Below, one piece after another: positions 10,881 through 22,655 of a DNA stretch of 64,000 bases. Position 1 is the first letter of the stretch. Every line of letters begins with the position of its first letter. Source of the stretch: Tretioscincus oriximinensis (lineage: Eukaryota > Chordata > Lepidosauria > Squamata > Gymnophthalmidae); assembly GCA_022410635.1 (NCBI GenBank), contig JAJVDF010000412.1, positions 332,575 through 396,574 of the forward strand, written 5' to 3'. Both the position numbers and the translations under genes were made by a program. Below the pieces are notes generated by a model. It did not search any database and was not told where the DNA came from. It saw only the letters and a list, made by a program, of their open reading frames with translations.

Positions 10881-12519
10881 AAAACTTCAGCATACCTGCA
10901 TGCCATGGCAGACATATCTCCTTTCCACATGCAAATACCCTAAAATCTGAAAGGTCATCTCTGGCAGGTAGGCTTAGTGAGCTAGTTGAGAATGAATGAA
11001 TGAGGTTATGAGATTTGCTAAGTTTCACATATTAATTGGAATGACGATAAACAATGAGCAGGTCAGCCCTGCAAAAAAACTTACTATTTGATACAGAAAT
11101 TGATTGTTTGTGTTAAAAATCTGGATACTGCATAAGAAAAAATTGCACATCTTTAGGGTATTGTCCCGTCTGTTACTTTGGAATTTAGATTTCCCAAATT
11201 CCCAAATTCTTATTCCTTCCAGCAGAGGGCATGGAGCAGACATACTTCTTTAGCGTGCAGAGATGTTTGAAAACTTTTGCATGAAGCAGGGGGGCTACCC
11301 TAAACCATAGACCTTGGAATCTACTTTTTTTCCATGTGGAGCTCAGCCCTAGGGTGTTAGAAGCAACATAATTAATGCATTTGCAGTAACTGTTCTTGGT
11401 CTCTGCTAGCACCTATTCCAATTACTGAACAAACTATCTTTACGTATTAGAACTTCTTGTTCATTTAAGCAAAATTTTCTTTCAAACAAGTACATGAGAT
11501 GTAGAAGCTAAAATTCTAGTAGGCAGGCAAGAGTGTATGAATATATGAAAGCAGGCTTTCATTTTGAAAAAAATCTGCTTTAAAAACACAGTGAGATACT
11601 TTGTAATAAAATTTTAAATGGCAATGGCAACAGGTGCTTAGGAGTGTAGCCGAAGAGCTGTGGCAATTTTGGGCTCATCCCTCCCACATAAAGTTGTTCC
11701 AAGTTTTAATTCATCTTCAGTCCTAAAGAACTGACATCAGGAAAATATACAGTTAGTCTCTCGTACTGGGATTTTTACCAGAATTTTCCTAGTTACCAGA
11801 GGCAGGGCTGGAAGTGACATCACAAATGATGTCCCTTCCAATTTCTGCTTCTGGGAGTGGCACCCAGCTTTGGCATCACTTTTGGTCCCACTTTGTGCGC
11901 AAGTAAAAAGTCAAAAACGTGTGAGATTTTTGGGCTCTGGGGCCTAATATTTTGGCCAGAAAACTCCCACCGGTTGAGACTCACTGTCTGATATTGTGTA
12001 TCTGTATCAACAACACCATTTCCTGTCTTAACTCTTTGTCATGTGAAAATAAGTTCCCTACTGCCTTGTAGCATCTCAGCATTTGACCAACAGTACTGTG
12101 CCAATCAACTCCCAGTTAGTAATAGTTAATATCAGAGGCAGTTCAAAGAGGACTTCTGTGAGGTGCCTGACCTTTCTGACACCCTGTAGCTTTTGAACTG
12201 CTGGATGCTGATGACTTTTGCCTCATATATATCCCAATGCTTTTCTTCTTCTTATAATAAAAGAATAGGTCAGGGATATGTCCAGGAAAGCATTGCTTTA
12301 CAGCTGCTTCCAGTTGGACTATACAAACATTTATATGGAACATACCATCTTTGCAGATTATCATTCAGATTCTTTTAGAATTGGGCCTTATTCCACATTT
12401 GAAATAGGGGCCTGCTGTATCTAACCCAAAGTAAAAACCAGTGCAGAAAAGGAGCCTAAAAAGAGAAAAATAATATATTCTTTTGCTTTCAGAGCTTTGA
12501 TTTCTGTGCATCTGGTGAG
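10881..12519. other. Intergenic, nothing recognised
   Basis: AT-rich, no gene and no clear repeat family. Open frames are short. Confidence 0.55.
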
Positions 12520-12590
12520 CCTCCGTGTGAGATAGAATGCTGGACTAGATGGGCTATGGCTCTTCTTATGTTCTTATGTTCTTAAATTCC
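12520..12590 (+). repeat. CR1-like LINE tail
   Basis: GTGTGAGATAGAATGCTGGA then CTAGATGGGCTATGGCTC and repeated TTCTTATG, the same terminal motif and octamer tail as at 21.98 kb. Heavily 5'-truncated. Confidence 0.8.
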
Positions 12591-12744
12591 CCCCCAAAAT
12601 TTAATCCTCCAAATTCCACTAAGTTTTCCATTTGTTTAGTCTCAGAAGCGCAGCCTTCTTCCTCTTGAATATATATACCCATTTAATATCTTGCAGATGA
12701 AACATTTTCTATACAAATGTCAAAAGGCAAGGTTCAGCTCAGAT

Positions 12745-12900
12745 TTGTCCTTGATAATGTTCTTTTATTTTTCTTCCAATCTTCAGATATTGTTTTAATA
12801 TGTCAATTTTGTGTTGGATTGTGTTTTTGCTTTTATTGTTGGCTGTCCTGTGACCGTTGGGTGTAGGGCTGGGTATAAGTATAAATAAATAAGGAAAGAA
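12745..12900 (+). repeat. L2-like LINE 3' tail
   Basis: TATTGTTTTAATATGTCAAT, then GTTGGGTGTAGGGCTGGGTA and a (TAAA)/(GAAA) tail, similar to the L2-like copy at 1.03-1.39 kb. Confidence 0.65.
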
Positions 12901-13727
12901 AGACATTGTCTGGATATAGCTCATTTCTCAAAGCATGAAACTTTTTCAATGAGTTAGGGCGCTTAAGTAGCTTAAAGATCACTCAACTTTCCCCTTGATA
13001 CAGACAGTACGTAAAAGATTATGTAGCCTTTCTGAACTAAAAAGACAGTATTTGTACAAAACAGAATCCGTACCACACCTTCGTGTTCCATAAGGGTACT
13101 TTATCGGAATGGCACATCCTCTCATTTCACATTCGATACACAGAATGCAATAATCACACAGAGGCTGTGTTCTTACTGCACAATATTGTTTCAAGAACTA
13201 TTATTGTTTTTTTAAATGCAGAGCTGTTTGAAGAGCTCTCGAGGCCTTCTGAAGCACTCTCCCCTTTGCTACACCACTGCTACCACTTGAGGGGCTTACT
13301 GGTTCCCTCTACTGGTTCCTAGTACTTGAACACAGAGAGTCATTACCAATGTTCGTGAAATCTCCCATCCTCCAAATCAAAGCTAGGAATTCCCTAATTT
13401 CATTTCTGATCCCAATGGTCAGGACTCCCTTTACTTCTATCTGTCATAATCAAGAATGGGATTATCTGGCCCAGGATCATATAGATAGTGCTTCTACACA
13501 TTACAAATGTAGCTAGTTAGTGCTTTTAATACATTATAATAACTATAACTGGGATAAAATCTGGAAAACAATTTTTCCTTGGACTACAGGAGCCAATAAT
13601 ATAAACTGCACCTAAGGTATCACAAGAACAGTAATTTAATAAGAAAGTTGTTTGGGTTGGTTTTCTTGTTAACCTCCAAATGTATTTATAATTTTTATAC
13701 TCCTTCTTTACAGCAAAAATTATAAAT
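12901..13727. other. Intergenic, nothing recognised
   Basis: No gene or known repeat. GAGCTCTCGAGGCC near 13,232 is locally CpG-containing but isolated. Confidence 0.5.
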
Positions 13728-13850
13728 CATAGAATTATAGAGCTGGAAAGGTCCTCCCAGGTCATCAAGTCCAACCCTCTGCTCATTGCAGGAGTCATTA
13801 AACCATCCCAGAGAGATGACTGTCCAGTCTCTGTTTGAAGACTTCAAAGC
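13728..13850 (-). repeat. CR1 3' end, reverse orientation (amniote type)
   Basis: ATAGAATTATAGAGCTGGAA then CAAGTCCAACCCTCTGC is the reverse complement of the canonical CR1 end that finishes with AACTCTATGATTCT, the same subfamily as the forward copy at 24.1-24.65 kb. Confidence 0.85.
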
Positions 13851-14015
13851 TTTACAATAAAATTTAAATTTAAGATTAAAAACAGCAAAGGCTATATTAG
13901 GGATCAAACTTCCAGACCCAAAATGCTGCAGGAAGTAATGTTTTTGAGAGTCTCCTAAAAGATAAAATAGTAAATACCACATAACCATCTGAAAGTTGCT
14001 GCATACTTCTAAATA

Positions 14016-14217
14016 GGCTGACCAGATGACCCCTTTTTTTTGTGGGGGGAGGTTTGAAAACCCGGTTTCGGGGTGCCTCTCAGTTTTTTCTGAGGAAATT
14101 TTTTTCAAAAGATTTTTTTTTCGATTTTATTTTATTTTTTTTTCCTCAGAAAAAATTGGGAGGCACCCCAAAAACGGGTTTTCAACCCCCCCCCCAAAAG
14201 GGGTCATCTGGTCAGCC
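14016..14217. mobile_element. Fold-back MITE family 1 (copy A1)
   Basis: TA at 14,014-14,015 and 14,218-14,219. Nearly the whole 202 bases is one palindrome: arms start GGCTGACCAGATGACCCC, run through the CCCGGTTTCGGGGTGCCTC-type and TTTTTTCTGAGGAAA blocks and meet in an A/T-rich loop. Non-coding. The arm sequence equals the C-rich end of the asymmetric copies. Confidence 0.92.
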
Positions 14218-15188
14218 TATGCAGACTCAACCATTATAGGCTTGTTTTCTTATTATATCTGGTTGTGCACACCATATAGCATCCTTTTAGAATTCTTCAA
14301 ATGTTTACTCTGTTTAAAGCGGAATATCTTTAAGGCCTTAGCAGGATATTTCAATATGTTGATTTATGTCTGCATGGGAGCACTATCCCAGCAGCTCCTT
14401 CTGCCGCAATGGCAGTTTGTCAGCAACACATTCGTTGCAAACCTGTCTTCCTGAGGGTTTAATGAGAGCTGATATTTCCAGCTATCATGATGGAGGCCAC
14501 CTGAAACCCATTTTTTCTGTGTGTCTGCCCTGCACAGCCAAGGCTGTGTGAGCAGAGAAGTACTGACGGCTATCTGCCAATCAGCACCCACCCCCACAAA
14601 ACCAGAGGGAGGTTTTGTCTCGGGCATTAAAGGTACAAAGTTTCTTTCCTCTCGCCCACCTACGGTCCCCCGCACATGTGCATACAGATGGGCCACCCCT
14701 TAAAGCCCAAAATAGGCAGTAAATCCACCTTTTAGCCCCCTGAGTGGATGCAGCCTATATCTGCACCCTTACAGAAACTTATATGAAGACAAGTGAAGAC
14801 TGGTATGTAATATTTATATTTTACTATTTCCTACGTTTTGTCATTACAGTAGTGTGGTTTCAAAACATTTTATCCTGAAAGCGCAAAAACAAATGTTCTA
14901 CTTTTTGCTTAAAAGGGATTATTAATAAGGATAAAGTTGCACATATGTTTTGAATATCAGAAGAATTTTTAAAGCTCTTATATTTCCCTTTACGTTTGGA
15001 AAACACATTGAGAAGAAACTTTGTTCTTATGTACGCCAACTACTGTAGAAGAATACATGTAAATTTCTCAATATGTTCTTATGTTCGTATAACATTTCCT
15101 TTGTTTACATGCTGTCCCAAACACTCTAGCTTGCTATTCATTTTTCAGCTGTTCTAAAAGAAACAGTGAATGATTCTGTACTAACATA

Positions 15189-15391
15189 GGCTGACCAGAC
15201 GACCCCTTTCGGCGGGGTTTGAAAACCTGTTTTTGGAGTGCCTCCCAGTTTTTTCTGAGGAAAAAAATGAAAACAAAAAAACAAAAAAAAATGATAAAAA
15301 AATTTTTGAAAAAATTTTACTCAGAAAAAACTGGGAGGCACCCCAAAAATGGGTTTTCACCCCACCCCCCAAAGGGGTCATCTGGTCAGCC
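15189..15391. mobile_element. Fold-back MITE family 1 (copy A2)
   Basis: TA at 15,187-15,188 and 15,392-15,393, 203 bases, same palindrome. The left arm begins GGCTGACCAGACGACCCC, with one substitution. Confidence 0.92.
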
Positions 15392-15431
15392 TATAACTGA
15401 GAATATCAAATCAGCAAGAGTATGAGGAGCC

Positions 15432-15600
15432 TCCCTTAAAACATAAGAACATAATGTTGAATGGGGTCAGAGCCCTTCTGTCTCACACAGTGGTCACCTA
15501 TTGCACATGGGCAGTCTCAAGCAGAAGAAGGCAAAAGCATCATTTGCTCTGGACTCCCTACAAAACGCATTTCAAAAATACTGCCTGTACTGCTTGTGGC
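15432..15600 (-). repeat. CR1-like LINE tail, reverse orientation
   Basis: AACATAAGAACATAATGTTG then GGGGTCAGAGCCC and CAGTGGTCACCTATTGCACA, the reverse complement of the CR1 terminal motif (compare 10.32-10.45 kb). Confidence 0.75.
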
Positions 15601-17737
15601 CTCTCTTAAGAAGTATTAATATGAAGAAAGCAGCTCCTAGTATTTTTGCTGTCCTGATATGCTAGTCAGTGGGGAATTGCTCATTGTCTCTGCAGAGGCT
15701 ATGTGAGTCCACTCCTCATGGTGTCACCAGCACGGCCCCTAACAAATGCCAATTGCTTTGCAACTTCAAAATCACTTATGTTTGAAAATGTAAGGGATGC
15801 TACAGATAAGATTTGCTCAGACTGATAAGATGTGCTAAGACCTGGGTTCAGACTATGCTAGTGAGTGGGTAGAAAGATAATACCATGGACAATCCAGAAA
15901 ATTTCTGATTATATAATCAATGTGATTGCAATTGAAATATCTAATTGTAGAATTAATAATCCGGAAAATATTCAGAAAATAAGGGACTGTAAACAAAAAT
16001 GGTTGATAGTTTAAAAAATAACCTAGGGGCAAAAATAAAGAATGAAGCAATGTTTTGAGATTGATTTTCCAGAGGTGTGCCACTCTAGTGAATATTTAAT
16101 ATTTATGTAAATAATGGAGAGGGAGAAGGGAGGGGGAAAGGGAGCACTGTAAAAGAATTTGATAGAATATTTTATTGTATTATTGTGCAAATATGAAGTA
16201 TTTTAAACAAAAAAAAATTGTGAAGCTGCTATTGTTAACAAGCAAGAAGTCAAGTCCCTGTAAAATTCTCCATAGCAGCCATAAGCATATCACTGATTTC
16301 AGAGGCTTGGAATGTTGAATAATATTTTGGAATAGTATATGTAAAAGAAAAGGACATTGCTTGATTTGTTTATTTTTTCCATTATCCTAAATTTAATTTC
16401 ACACAGGAGGCAGGAGGGAAGGAGGAAGATGACATAAGAAGGATGTTGCTGAGGTGATATAAACTAGGTGTCTCTCTGCAGTTCAGAAGATGTGGAAAAC
16501 AAACGGAACATATGCTGACCTCACCCTGTTTCTGACCACACACAAGACATATTGCTTGATTGAAATAAAATGTCCAGACCTGTGGAGCCATTTCTTCCTG
16601 GGGCACAAAGGTACTTTGCAGGGGCATTCTAGTCATCCTTCTCTACAACAACCCTGCCAAAGTGACATGATGAAGTGGTTGGAGGGACTTGAGTGCTCCT
16701 TCATGCATTTCAGGGCATGAAAAGCAACTCATTCATGGGGGTGAAATGTGCTGTGTATGCATGAGACCCTGCCCTGTCTGTGTGTGGAAGGCAAAGAGGC
16801 CTTCCATTTGAGGGCACAGCTATTTGAACAATACAATCTCGGTGATAGATTTAAGAGAAGTTGCCACATTGGTTGGTCCAGAATACCTAGCAAGGGGATC
16901 CCATAGCCCCTTAAAGAATAGGAAGGTGATATGAGACCCCCTTGCTGGAATCTCAGTGACGGCAGTGAAACCATTAATCTCCTTGGTTTTGCCCCTGCTT
17001 AAGGCAAAAAGGAGGAACCATCTCTGGCTGAAGTGGAAGTCCTGCCAACAAAATGGAAACACTCAAATACACCTATTGCTGATTTTAATAAGTCCTAAAT
17101 CTCATTTGAGTTGAGGGGGTTTTGTGACAAAAAGTGTAACCCATGCACATTCAATGAAGTGGCTCTTGAAAAGGCTTTCCACTTAAAATCTGTGATAGTG
17201 TTTTACACCTTTAATGGTTACAGAAGAGAGGACTTTTCCCCAGGTGCAGCTCCTAAAGGCTCCAATACCTGGGAGGGGGATCACTTTTTTTTACCCATTA
17301 AAGATCCAAAGCTTAATCCTGGATTTTATGTGGGATAAATTTACAATAATCCACCCTTTTATTTTCTTAAGTTGCCTTTAAAAGCCTTGCCCATGAATTA
17401 GCAGAAAGAGCCAGCAGTAAAGAGCATATTACTTGCCACAATTTTCTTATGCCTCATTCCTTTCCCCCATTTTTCCCTCAAGTAGATCATTACAAACTAT
17501 GGAAAAGAAGTTTATGTTATATAAAAGATTTTACAAGAAGCCAAGCCCTTTATGTAAAGCGCGGTTTTTCATAGTTTACAGATAATATTCTCACTGTTAC
17601 TGTACAATTGATTGTAGGGTGGCGTGATCAGGTGGTATTTCAGATGAGGGGAAGTTTGTCAAAACAGATATTGAAGCTATATAGCTACAAAGGTACTAAT
17701 GGCCACATTCAGACACTGCTGAGGCTCTGTTAAACTA
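15601..17737. other. Intergenic, nothing recognised
   Basis: Largely AT-rich unique-looking sequence. Open frames at 16,382-17,338 have no recognisable protein similarity. No repeat family identified. Confidence 0.55.
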
Positions 17738-18138
17738 GACTGACCAGATTTTCTGAAGCCCAAACTGGGTTAATTAATATTCATGCTAAATTGTATATTC
17801 ATGATATGCAAATCACCCACCAACCTGCATACACCTCTGAAATCCCCGCGTGAGAAACCTGTCAGAATTTTTTTAAGTGTTTGAATTTTTTTTTTAAATG
17901 TGTGAGAAATTTGCATTTTTAAAATATTTTTTACTGAGGGGAGGGGTACCTTCAGGAGCTGAGGCTAGTTCAGGCCCGGTTGCCAGAGCCCCTAGTGGTG
18001 GTGCAGTGAATTTGTTTTTAAAAAATTGGAAAACAAAATTCCTCAGCAAAAAATGGGTAAATCGTTAGGGGGCCAGTAGGGCGGGATAGACACCCCCAAA
18101 CCGGGTTCCCTCCAAAAAAAGGGATCATCTGGTCAGCC
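17738..18138 (+). mobile_element. TA-flanked MITE family 1, asymmetric form (copy B3)
   Basis: TA at 17,736-17,737 and 18,139-18,140. Left end GACTGACCAGATTTTCTGAA, right end ATCATCTGGTCAGCC. It holds a single copy of the TAGTGGTGGTGCAGTG module and a degenerate octamer palindrome near 17,791-17,816. 401 bases, non-coding. Confidence 0.85.
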
Positions 18139-18924
18139 TAGGCTAAACTGATCAAAAGGCACTCAGCACCGTAAGAATTCTGATTTACACTTCTTTCTTA
18201 TTATAGCAGCTTTCCCTTAAGGAACAAAAAAGTATTGGGATCTGTCCTATGGGCTCTTCATGTGTCTACACTAGCAGTAACAACCTACTTCCAAGTATGT
18301 GCCCTTTTCGTGGAAAAGCAATTAATCACCTCTATGTTGCTTTAACAATCAACTGAACAGAACAACTGCTTAAGCAAACCTCACCACGTGAGGTGACTAG
18401 ATAATACTGCTGGACCATCAGCAATGAGGGCAGGGCAGCCACGGTCACTTTAGAGCTCTCCATCCTGTCTTTTGACACATAGTTATTCAAACGTTGTTTC
18501 TGAAAGATAGAAGGAGATGCTCTGATTAAGCTTTTTCTCTGTCCCTTTACCTTCACACTCTCCTTGATTGCACCATGAGATTGTCATACGGTGTACTGTT
18601 CTCTCAGATTTCATCTACAAATAGTAAAAAAAAAAAATAAGTGGTAACAACTGCATATTATTGCTTTATTCTACATTAAGGAGATCTTGGTATAGTGTGG
18701 AATATAAATGTAAGTTAATTAATTAATTAGCTAGAAAATTAATTAATGGCTCAAAAATAATTTGTGAAAAAATAATGGCTAGAATTTGTGTTGTTAAAAC
18801 AGTAGATTTCAAGTTTTAAAGCGAATTTACCAAAACGAACAGCTGTCAAACTGTCCAGGGTTTGTGGAAAGGTGATGTATGAATAGTTTTTAGCAAGAAA
18901 CTGCGAGAGTATGAGGTGAAGGTA
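18139..18924. other. Spacer between two MITEs
   Basis: Unique-looking AT-rich sequence with (TAAT) repeats near 18,715-18,730. Nothing else recognised. Confidence 0.5.
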
Positions 18925-19127
18925 GGCTGACCAGATGACCCCTTTTGGGGGGGATTGAAAACCTGGTTTTGGGGTGCCTCCCAGTTTTTTCTGAGGAAAA
19001 GTTTTTCAAAAAAATATTTTTTTCCAAAAACTTTTTTGTTTTTTTGTTTTTTTTTCCTCAGAAAAAACCGGGACTTCAAAAACAGGACTTCAATCCCCCC
19101 CCCCAAAAGGGGGTCATCTGGTCAGCC
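18925..19127. mobile_element. Fold-back MITE family 1 (copy A3)
   Basis: TA at 18,923-18,924 and 19,128-19,129, 203 bases, same palindrome as A1 and A2. The right arm has a small substitution/deletion region near 19,070-19,090. Confidence 0.92.
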
Positions 19128-19643
19128 TAGAAGGATTATCATCTATTGGTACAAATCCTCCAATAACATTTGGGATGAGGGACTATTCAATCAACCACAG
19201 CATACAAAATGGCTGCCAATGGGAACAAAATGCCTGTGTTGTGTCATGTGTATAGGAAATCTTGCTTGTTAGGAGCTGGCAGAACAACAAAATTTATAAC
19301 ACACTGTAAAGATATGAACGAGGCAAATAAAACCAGTAAAAACTAAAAGGTAAGCAAGTGCAGAATTGCAGCCTGAATCCCATTGTGCCCTAAAACATGT
19401 TGTTTCTTCTTGATGTGTCTGCATTCTGTGACAATTTCTGTAGGTGTATTTGGGGATATATCTTGGAACAGAGGCCTGCCATCCACATGCTGGTGTAAGC
19501 AATTGCAGGTGACTATTCTAACGGTTTCATGCTTAAACAGCACAGACCTCTCTTGAAATGCCTTTTAATCATGGTTGAGATGTGGAAGCACCATGGCCAA
19601 TAATGGCAAGACAGTGATTATAGTTATAGTGATTATAGACAGT

Positions 19644-19721
19644 TCTTCCTCTTCCTCTTCCTCTTCTTCTTCTTCTTCTTCTTCTTCTTCTTCTTCTTCT
19701 TCTTCTTCTTCTTCTTCTTCT
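19644..19721. repeat. (TTC) microsatellite
   Basis: (TTCCTC) units grade into an uninterrupted (TTC) run of about 60 bases, ending 15 bases before the MITE at 19,736. Confidence 0.95.
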
Positions 19722-19735
19722 ATAGAGTAGGATTA

Positions 19736-20083
19736 TACTGACCAGATTTTCTGAGGCCCAAACTGGAGGTTAATATTCATGCTAATTTGCATATTCGTGA
19801 ATATGCAAATCACCCACCAACATGTATTCTCCTCCGAAATTGCTGTCCAAAAAATCTGCGAAGCACTTGAGCCTTTTCAAAGTACAGGAGAATTTTTCAC
19901 TAAGGGGAGGGTGCCTTCAGGACCTGGCCCCGGTTGCCAGAGCCCCCATGTGAATTAAAAAAAAATAAAAATAATATATTTTTTTTCTCAGCAAAAATCA
20001 GGGAAATCCCCCCACCCGGGAGGGCGGGGTAAACACCCCAAAACTGGGTTTCCCTACCCAAAAAAATTGTCTTCTGGTCAGTC
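19736..20083 (+). mobile_element. TA-flanked MITE family 1, asymmetric form (copy B4)
   Basis: TA at 19,734-19,735 and 20,084-20,085. Left end TACTGACCAGATTTTCTGAG, right end TCTTCTGGTCAGTC. The octamer palindrome at 19,785-19,810 has one mismatch. 348 bases with a single internal module. Confidence 0.82.
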
Positions 20084-20593
20084 TAGGTTACTAGATTACA
20101 GAATTGGAAGGAAAGACAGGAATATGTATATATATTCTGTGATCTTGTAACTAGGCTGTCCATGTATATATTAAAAATGGCCACAACAGGATTGATTTTT
20201 TTATAAGTGTCTGAGGCCTGTTTAGTCTTCTCCAAAGAATATCCCCTGTCTTCAGAAATATAGACAAAATAATGACATATTGTATGATGTCTTTGGCCAG
20301 GTCTGCAATGCCAGGGCCATACATTTCATGTGTAGGTGTAGGAGACCTGAGATTAATACATAGTCTTGCAGTTTTGGAAGTGATGGATACAATAGTAGCC
20401 CCCAATATTTAGGAAAATTGCAGAAACTTTTAGGGATCATCTACATAGTTCAAACTGTGGATTTTGAATCAGATTATACTGTTCCTTTCCTCACGCCAGG
20501 GCATCAGTGTTTCAAAAACAGCCCAATGTTTTTCCTTGAACCCATTTAGGTTAGTAAAAGGTCTCTCTTTAAAGGAGGTTTTAGCTTAGCCTG

Positions 20594-20855
20594 AGTGCAA
20601 TTATTATTATTTATTTATTTGTATTTATATCCCGCCCTATACCCGAAGATCTCAGGGCGACCTACCATAGAGTGGCACACATAGCTTTTGTTGCTTTCTC
20701 CACAACAGACACCCTGTGGAGTAGGTGGGACTGAGAGAGTTCAAAGAACTATGACAAGGTCACCCAGCTGGCTTCATGGAGGAGTGGGGAATCGAACTGG
20801 GAGACTACCAGATAAGAGTCCCATACTCTAACCACTACACCAAACTGGCATCCTG
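20594..20855 (-). repeat. tRNA-headed SINE, full-length, reverse orientation
   Basis: On the minus strand it starts GCCAGTTTGGTGTAGTGGTT, holding a box A-like TGGTGTAGTGG, and continues to a box B-like GTTCGATTCC, the two halves of an internal Pol III promoter. The body (GGGTGACCTTGTC..., CTGTTGTGGAG) leads to a 3' part with GGGCGGGATATAAA and a (TAAA)n-like tail. It is the best preserved of this family in the window. The body resembles MIR/CORE-type tetrapod SINEs; the exact family name is not certain. Confidence 0.85.
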
Positions 20856-21423
20856 TTCATCTTGGTTGTGTCAATCTACCCTCCTCTTTATTAAAAAAAG
20901 AAAAGAAAAGAAAAAAGCAGTGCAAAGATACAGTGATGTATCACATACCCCCGCTCTCTTTCACAAACCACTCCTTCCTTTGAATGGTAAGGGTGGTTGT
21001 GTCTCTGCCCAGCTGTCTGTGATGTGAAAACAGAGGGGTATGAAGAAAAAAGCATGCTGTGTTCCGATTGCTTTTCAAGAGCATGATTGTGGCAATCTCA
21101 CAAAGGAGGAACGCTTCCAGTTTTCTCCAGCTACATTAAATTGCACCCAGTAGAAGTCCTTCATCTGCCACCCAAAACACCTTTCTTCCCCACAAAAGCA
21201 ATACTAGCAAAAATCCAAAATGCTCCTCTGCCAGGCATCACAGCCCCTGCTGTTTCTTGACAGCTCAGTCTGGCATGGAGCCTTCTTTTTAGGATAGCTT
21301 TATTATTATTGTTTCTCCTCTTCCCCTTGCTGTTCTGTAAAGACACACGGAAGCGCTATGCTTAAAAATTATGAATGGATAACTTATACCTTTGCTATCC
21401 TTCTTCCCCAAGGAGAGTCGCAC
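20856..21423. other. Intergenic, nothing recognised
   Basis: A short A/G-rich tract (20,893-20,917) and unique-looking sequence, no gene. Confidence 0.5.
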
Positions 21424-22018
21424 TTTCTCAAGGGGGATATTTTGGAACTGGAGAAGGTGCAGAAAAGGGCAACAAAAATGATCAAGGGTCCGGAGCACCT
21501 CCCCTACGAAGCAAGGCTGCAACGTCTGGGCCTCTTCAGCTTCGAAAGGTGACGTTTGAGAGGTGAACTGATTGAAGTGTACAAAATCATGTATGGGATG
21601 GACAGGGTGAATAGAGAAAACATTTTTTCTCTATCACACAGCAATGACCAGAGGGCACTCCTTGAAACTGATGGGCAGAAAAGTGAGAACAGGCAAAGGA
21701 AAGTATTTTTTCACCCAGAGGGTCATCGGCCTGTGGAATTTACTTCCTGAAGAGGTAGTAATAGCTAACAGCTTGGACAGTTTCAAAACAAGACTAGACA
21801 GGTTTATGGACACCAAGGGTATAAATGGAAATTAGAACGGATGTCTGGTTGTTGCTCCAGGATGGAGCGACAGGCAGGACTCCTGAAATGCCATTTGCAG
21901 GGAGTTATGAACAGGTGCATATTTTGCTTTCATCTGTTCGGACTGCTCAGGTGCATCTGTTAGGCCTCTGTGTGAGACAGAATGCTGGACTAGTTGGGCT
22001 CTTCCTATGTTCTTATGT
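21424..22018 (+). repeat. CR1-like LINE ORF2 C-terminus and 3' end
   Basis: The + strand reads [27 protein letters not shown], then KYFFTQRVIGLWNLLPEEV and FKTRLDRF, the conserved C-terminal end of CR1-clade ORF2, in more than one frame because of indels. It ends with GAATGCTGGACTAGTTGGGC and TTCTTATG. It is about 600 bases of an element normally several kilobases long. Non-functional. Confidence 0.9.
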
Positions 22019-22399
22019 ATCACTTTATTTTGACTCCCTTGCAGTCTGCCCCCAGTTCCGATGATCCCTTGATATCATCAACTTTTCCTGCCTTTGATGG
22101 TTAAGCACAGAAGTGTTGTGCTTCTGAAAGGAAACAGAGGCTGTGGCCATATCTTCAGGATTGATGTAATTCTTCAGGACTGAGGAAAGTTTAAAAGTAA
22201 AGGTGTGACCTTGGTTGGAATCCATCTCTGTGGGCACTCTTCCTTCCCATTTGGCAAGATTGCCCAGGACACCAATTCAATTGCCACATGCCAGCTGCCC
22301 TGTTCTGCCAAGCTGAGGAGTTGTGGGGTGGCAGAGAGATGCCAAGGACGTCTACACAGGCTTTTTTGCTTGTAAGTATATAAGACACGTGAGAAAGGA

Positions 22400-22655
22400 G
22401 TAGTCAATTCCCATCTTTAAATGCATTCAGGAAACACTTGAAAACGCACTTCTATAACTTGGCCTTTGGCTGAAAAAATGTTCTCCCTTCCCTACCCTCA
22501 GATACTGTTATTTTAGTATGTTAATTTGGTTTTAATATGTTGAATTATTATTATTATTATTATTANTANTAGTAGTAGTAGTAGTAGTAGTAGTAGTAAC
22601 TGCCATGAAATCTTTGGGTATAGGGTGGTATAGAAATTTAAATAAATAAATTAGT
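22400..22655 (+). repeat. L2-like LINE 3' tail with ATT/AGT microsatellite
   Basis: It has ACTTCTATAACTTGGCCTTT, the encoded LAF end of ORF2, then an ATT/AGT trinucleotide run at 22,547-22,600 and the TGGGTATAGGGTGGTATAGA tail with (AAAT)n. Two Ns fall in the microsatellite. Confidence 0.7.

Noticed and set aside
10392..10943. 183-codon open frame (+)
   Set aside because: It is antisense to a CR1 ORF2 remnant; the minus strand shows the LINE motif.
19644..19721. CRISPR-like regular array
   Set aside because: It is a plain trinucleotide microsatellite without spacers, in a vertebrate genome.
20800..20855. tRNA gene from box A and box B motifs
   Set aside because: The boxes belong to the head of a SINE; the surrounding sequence continues into the SINE body and does not fold as a complete tRNA with an acceptor stem.
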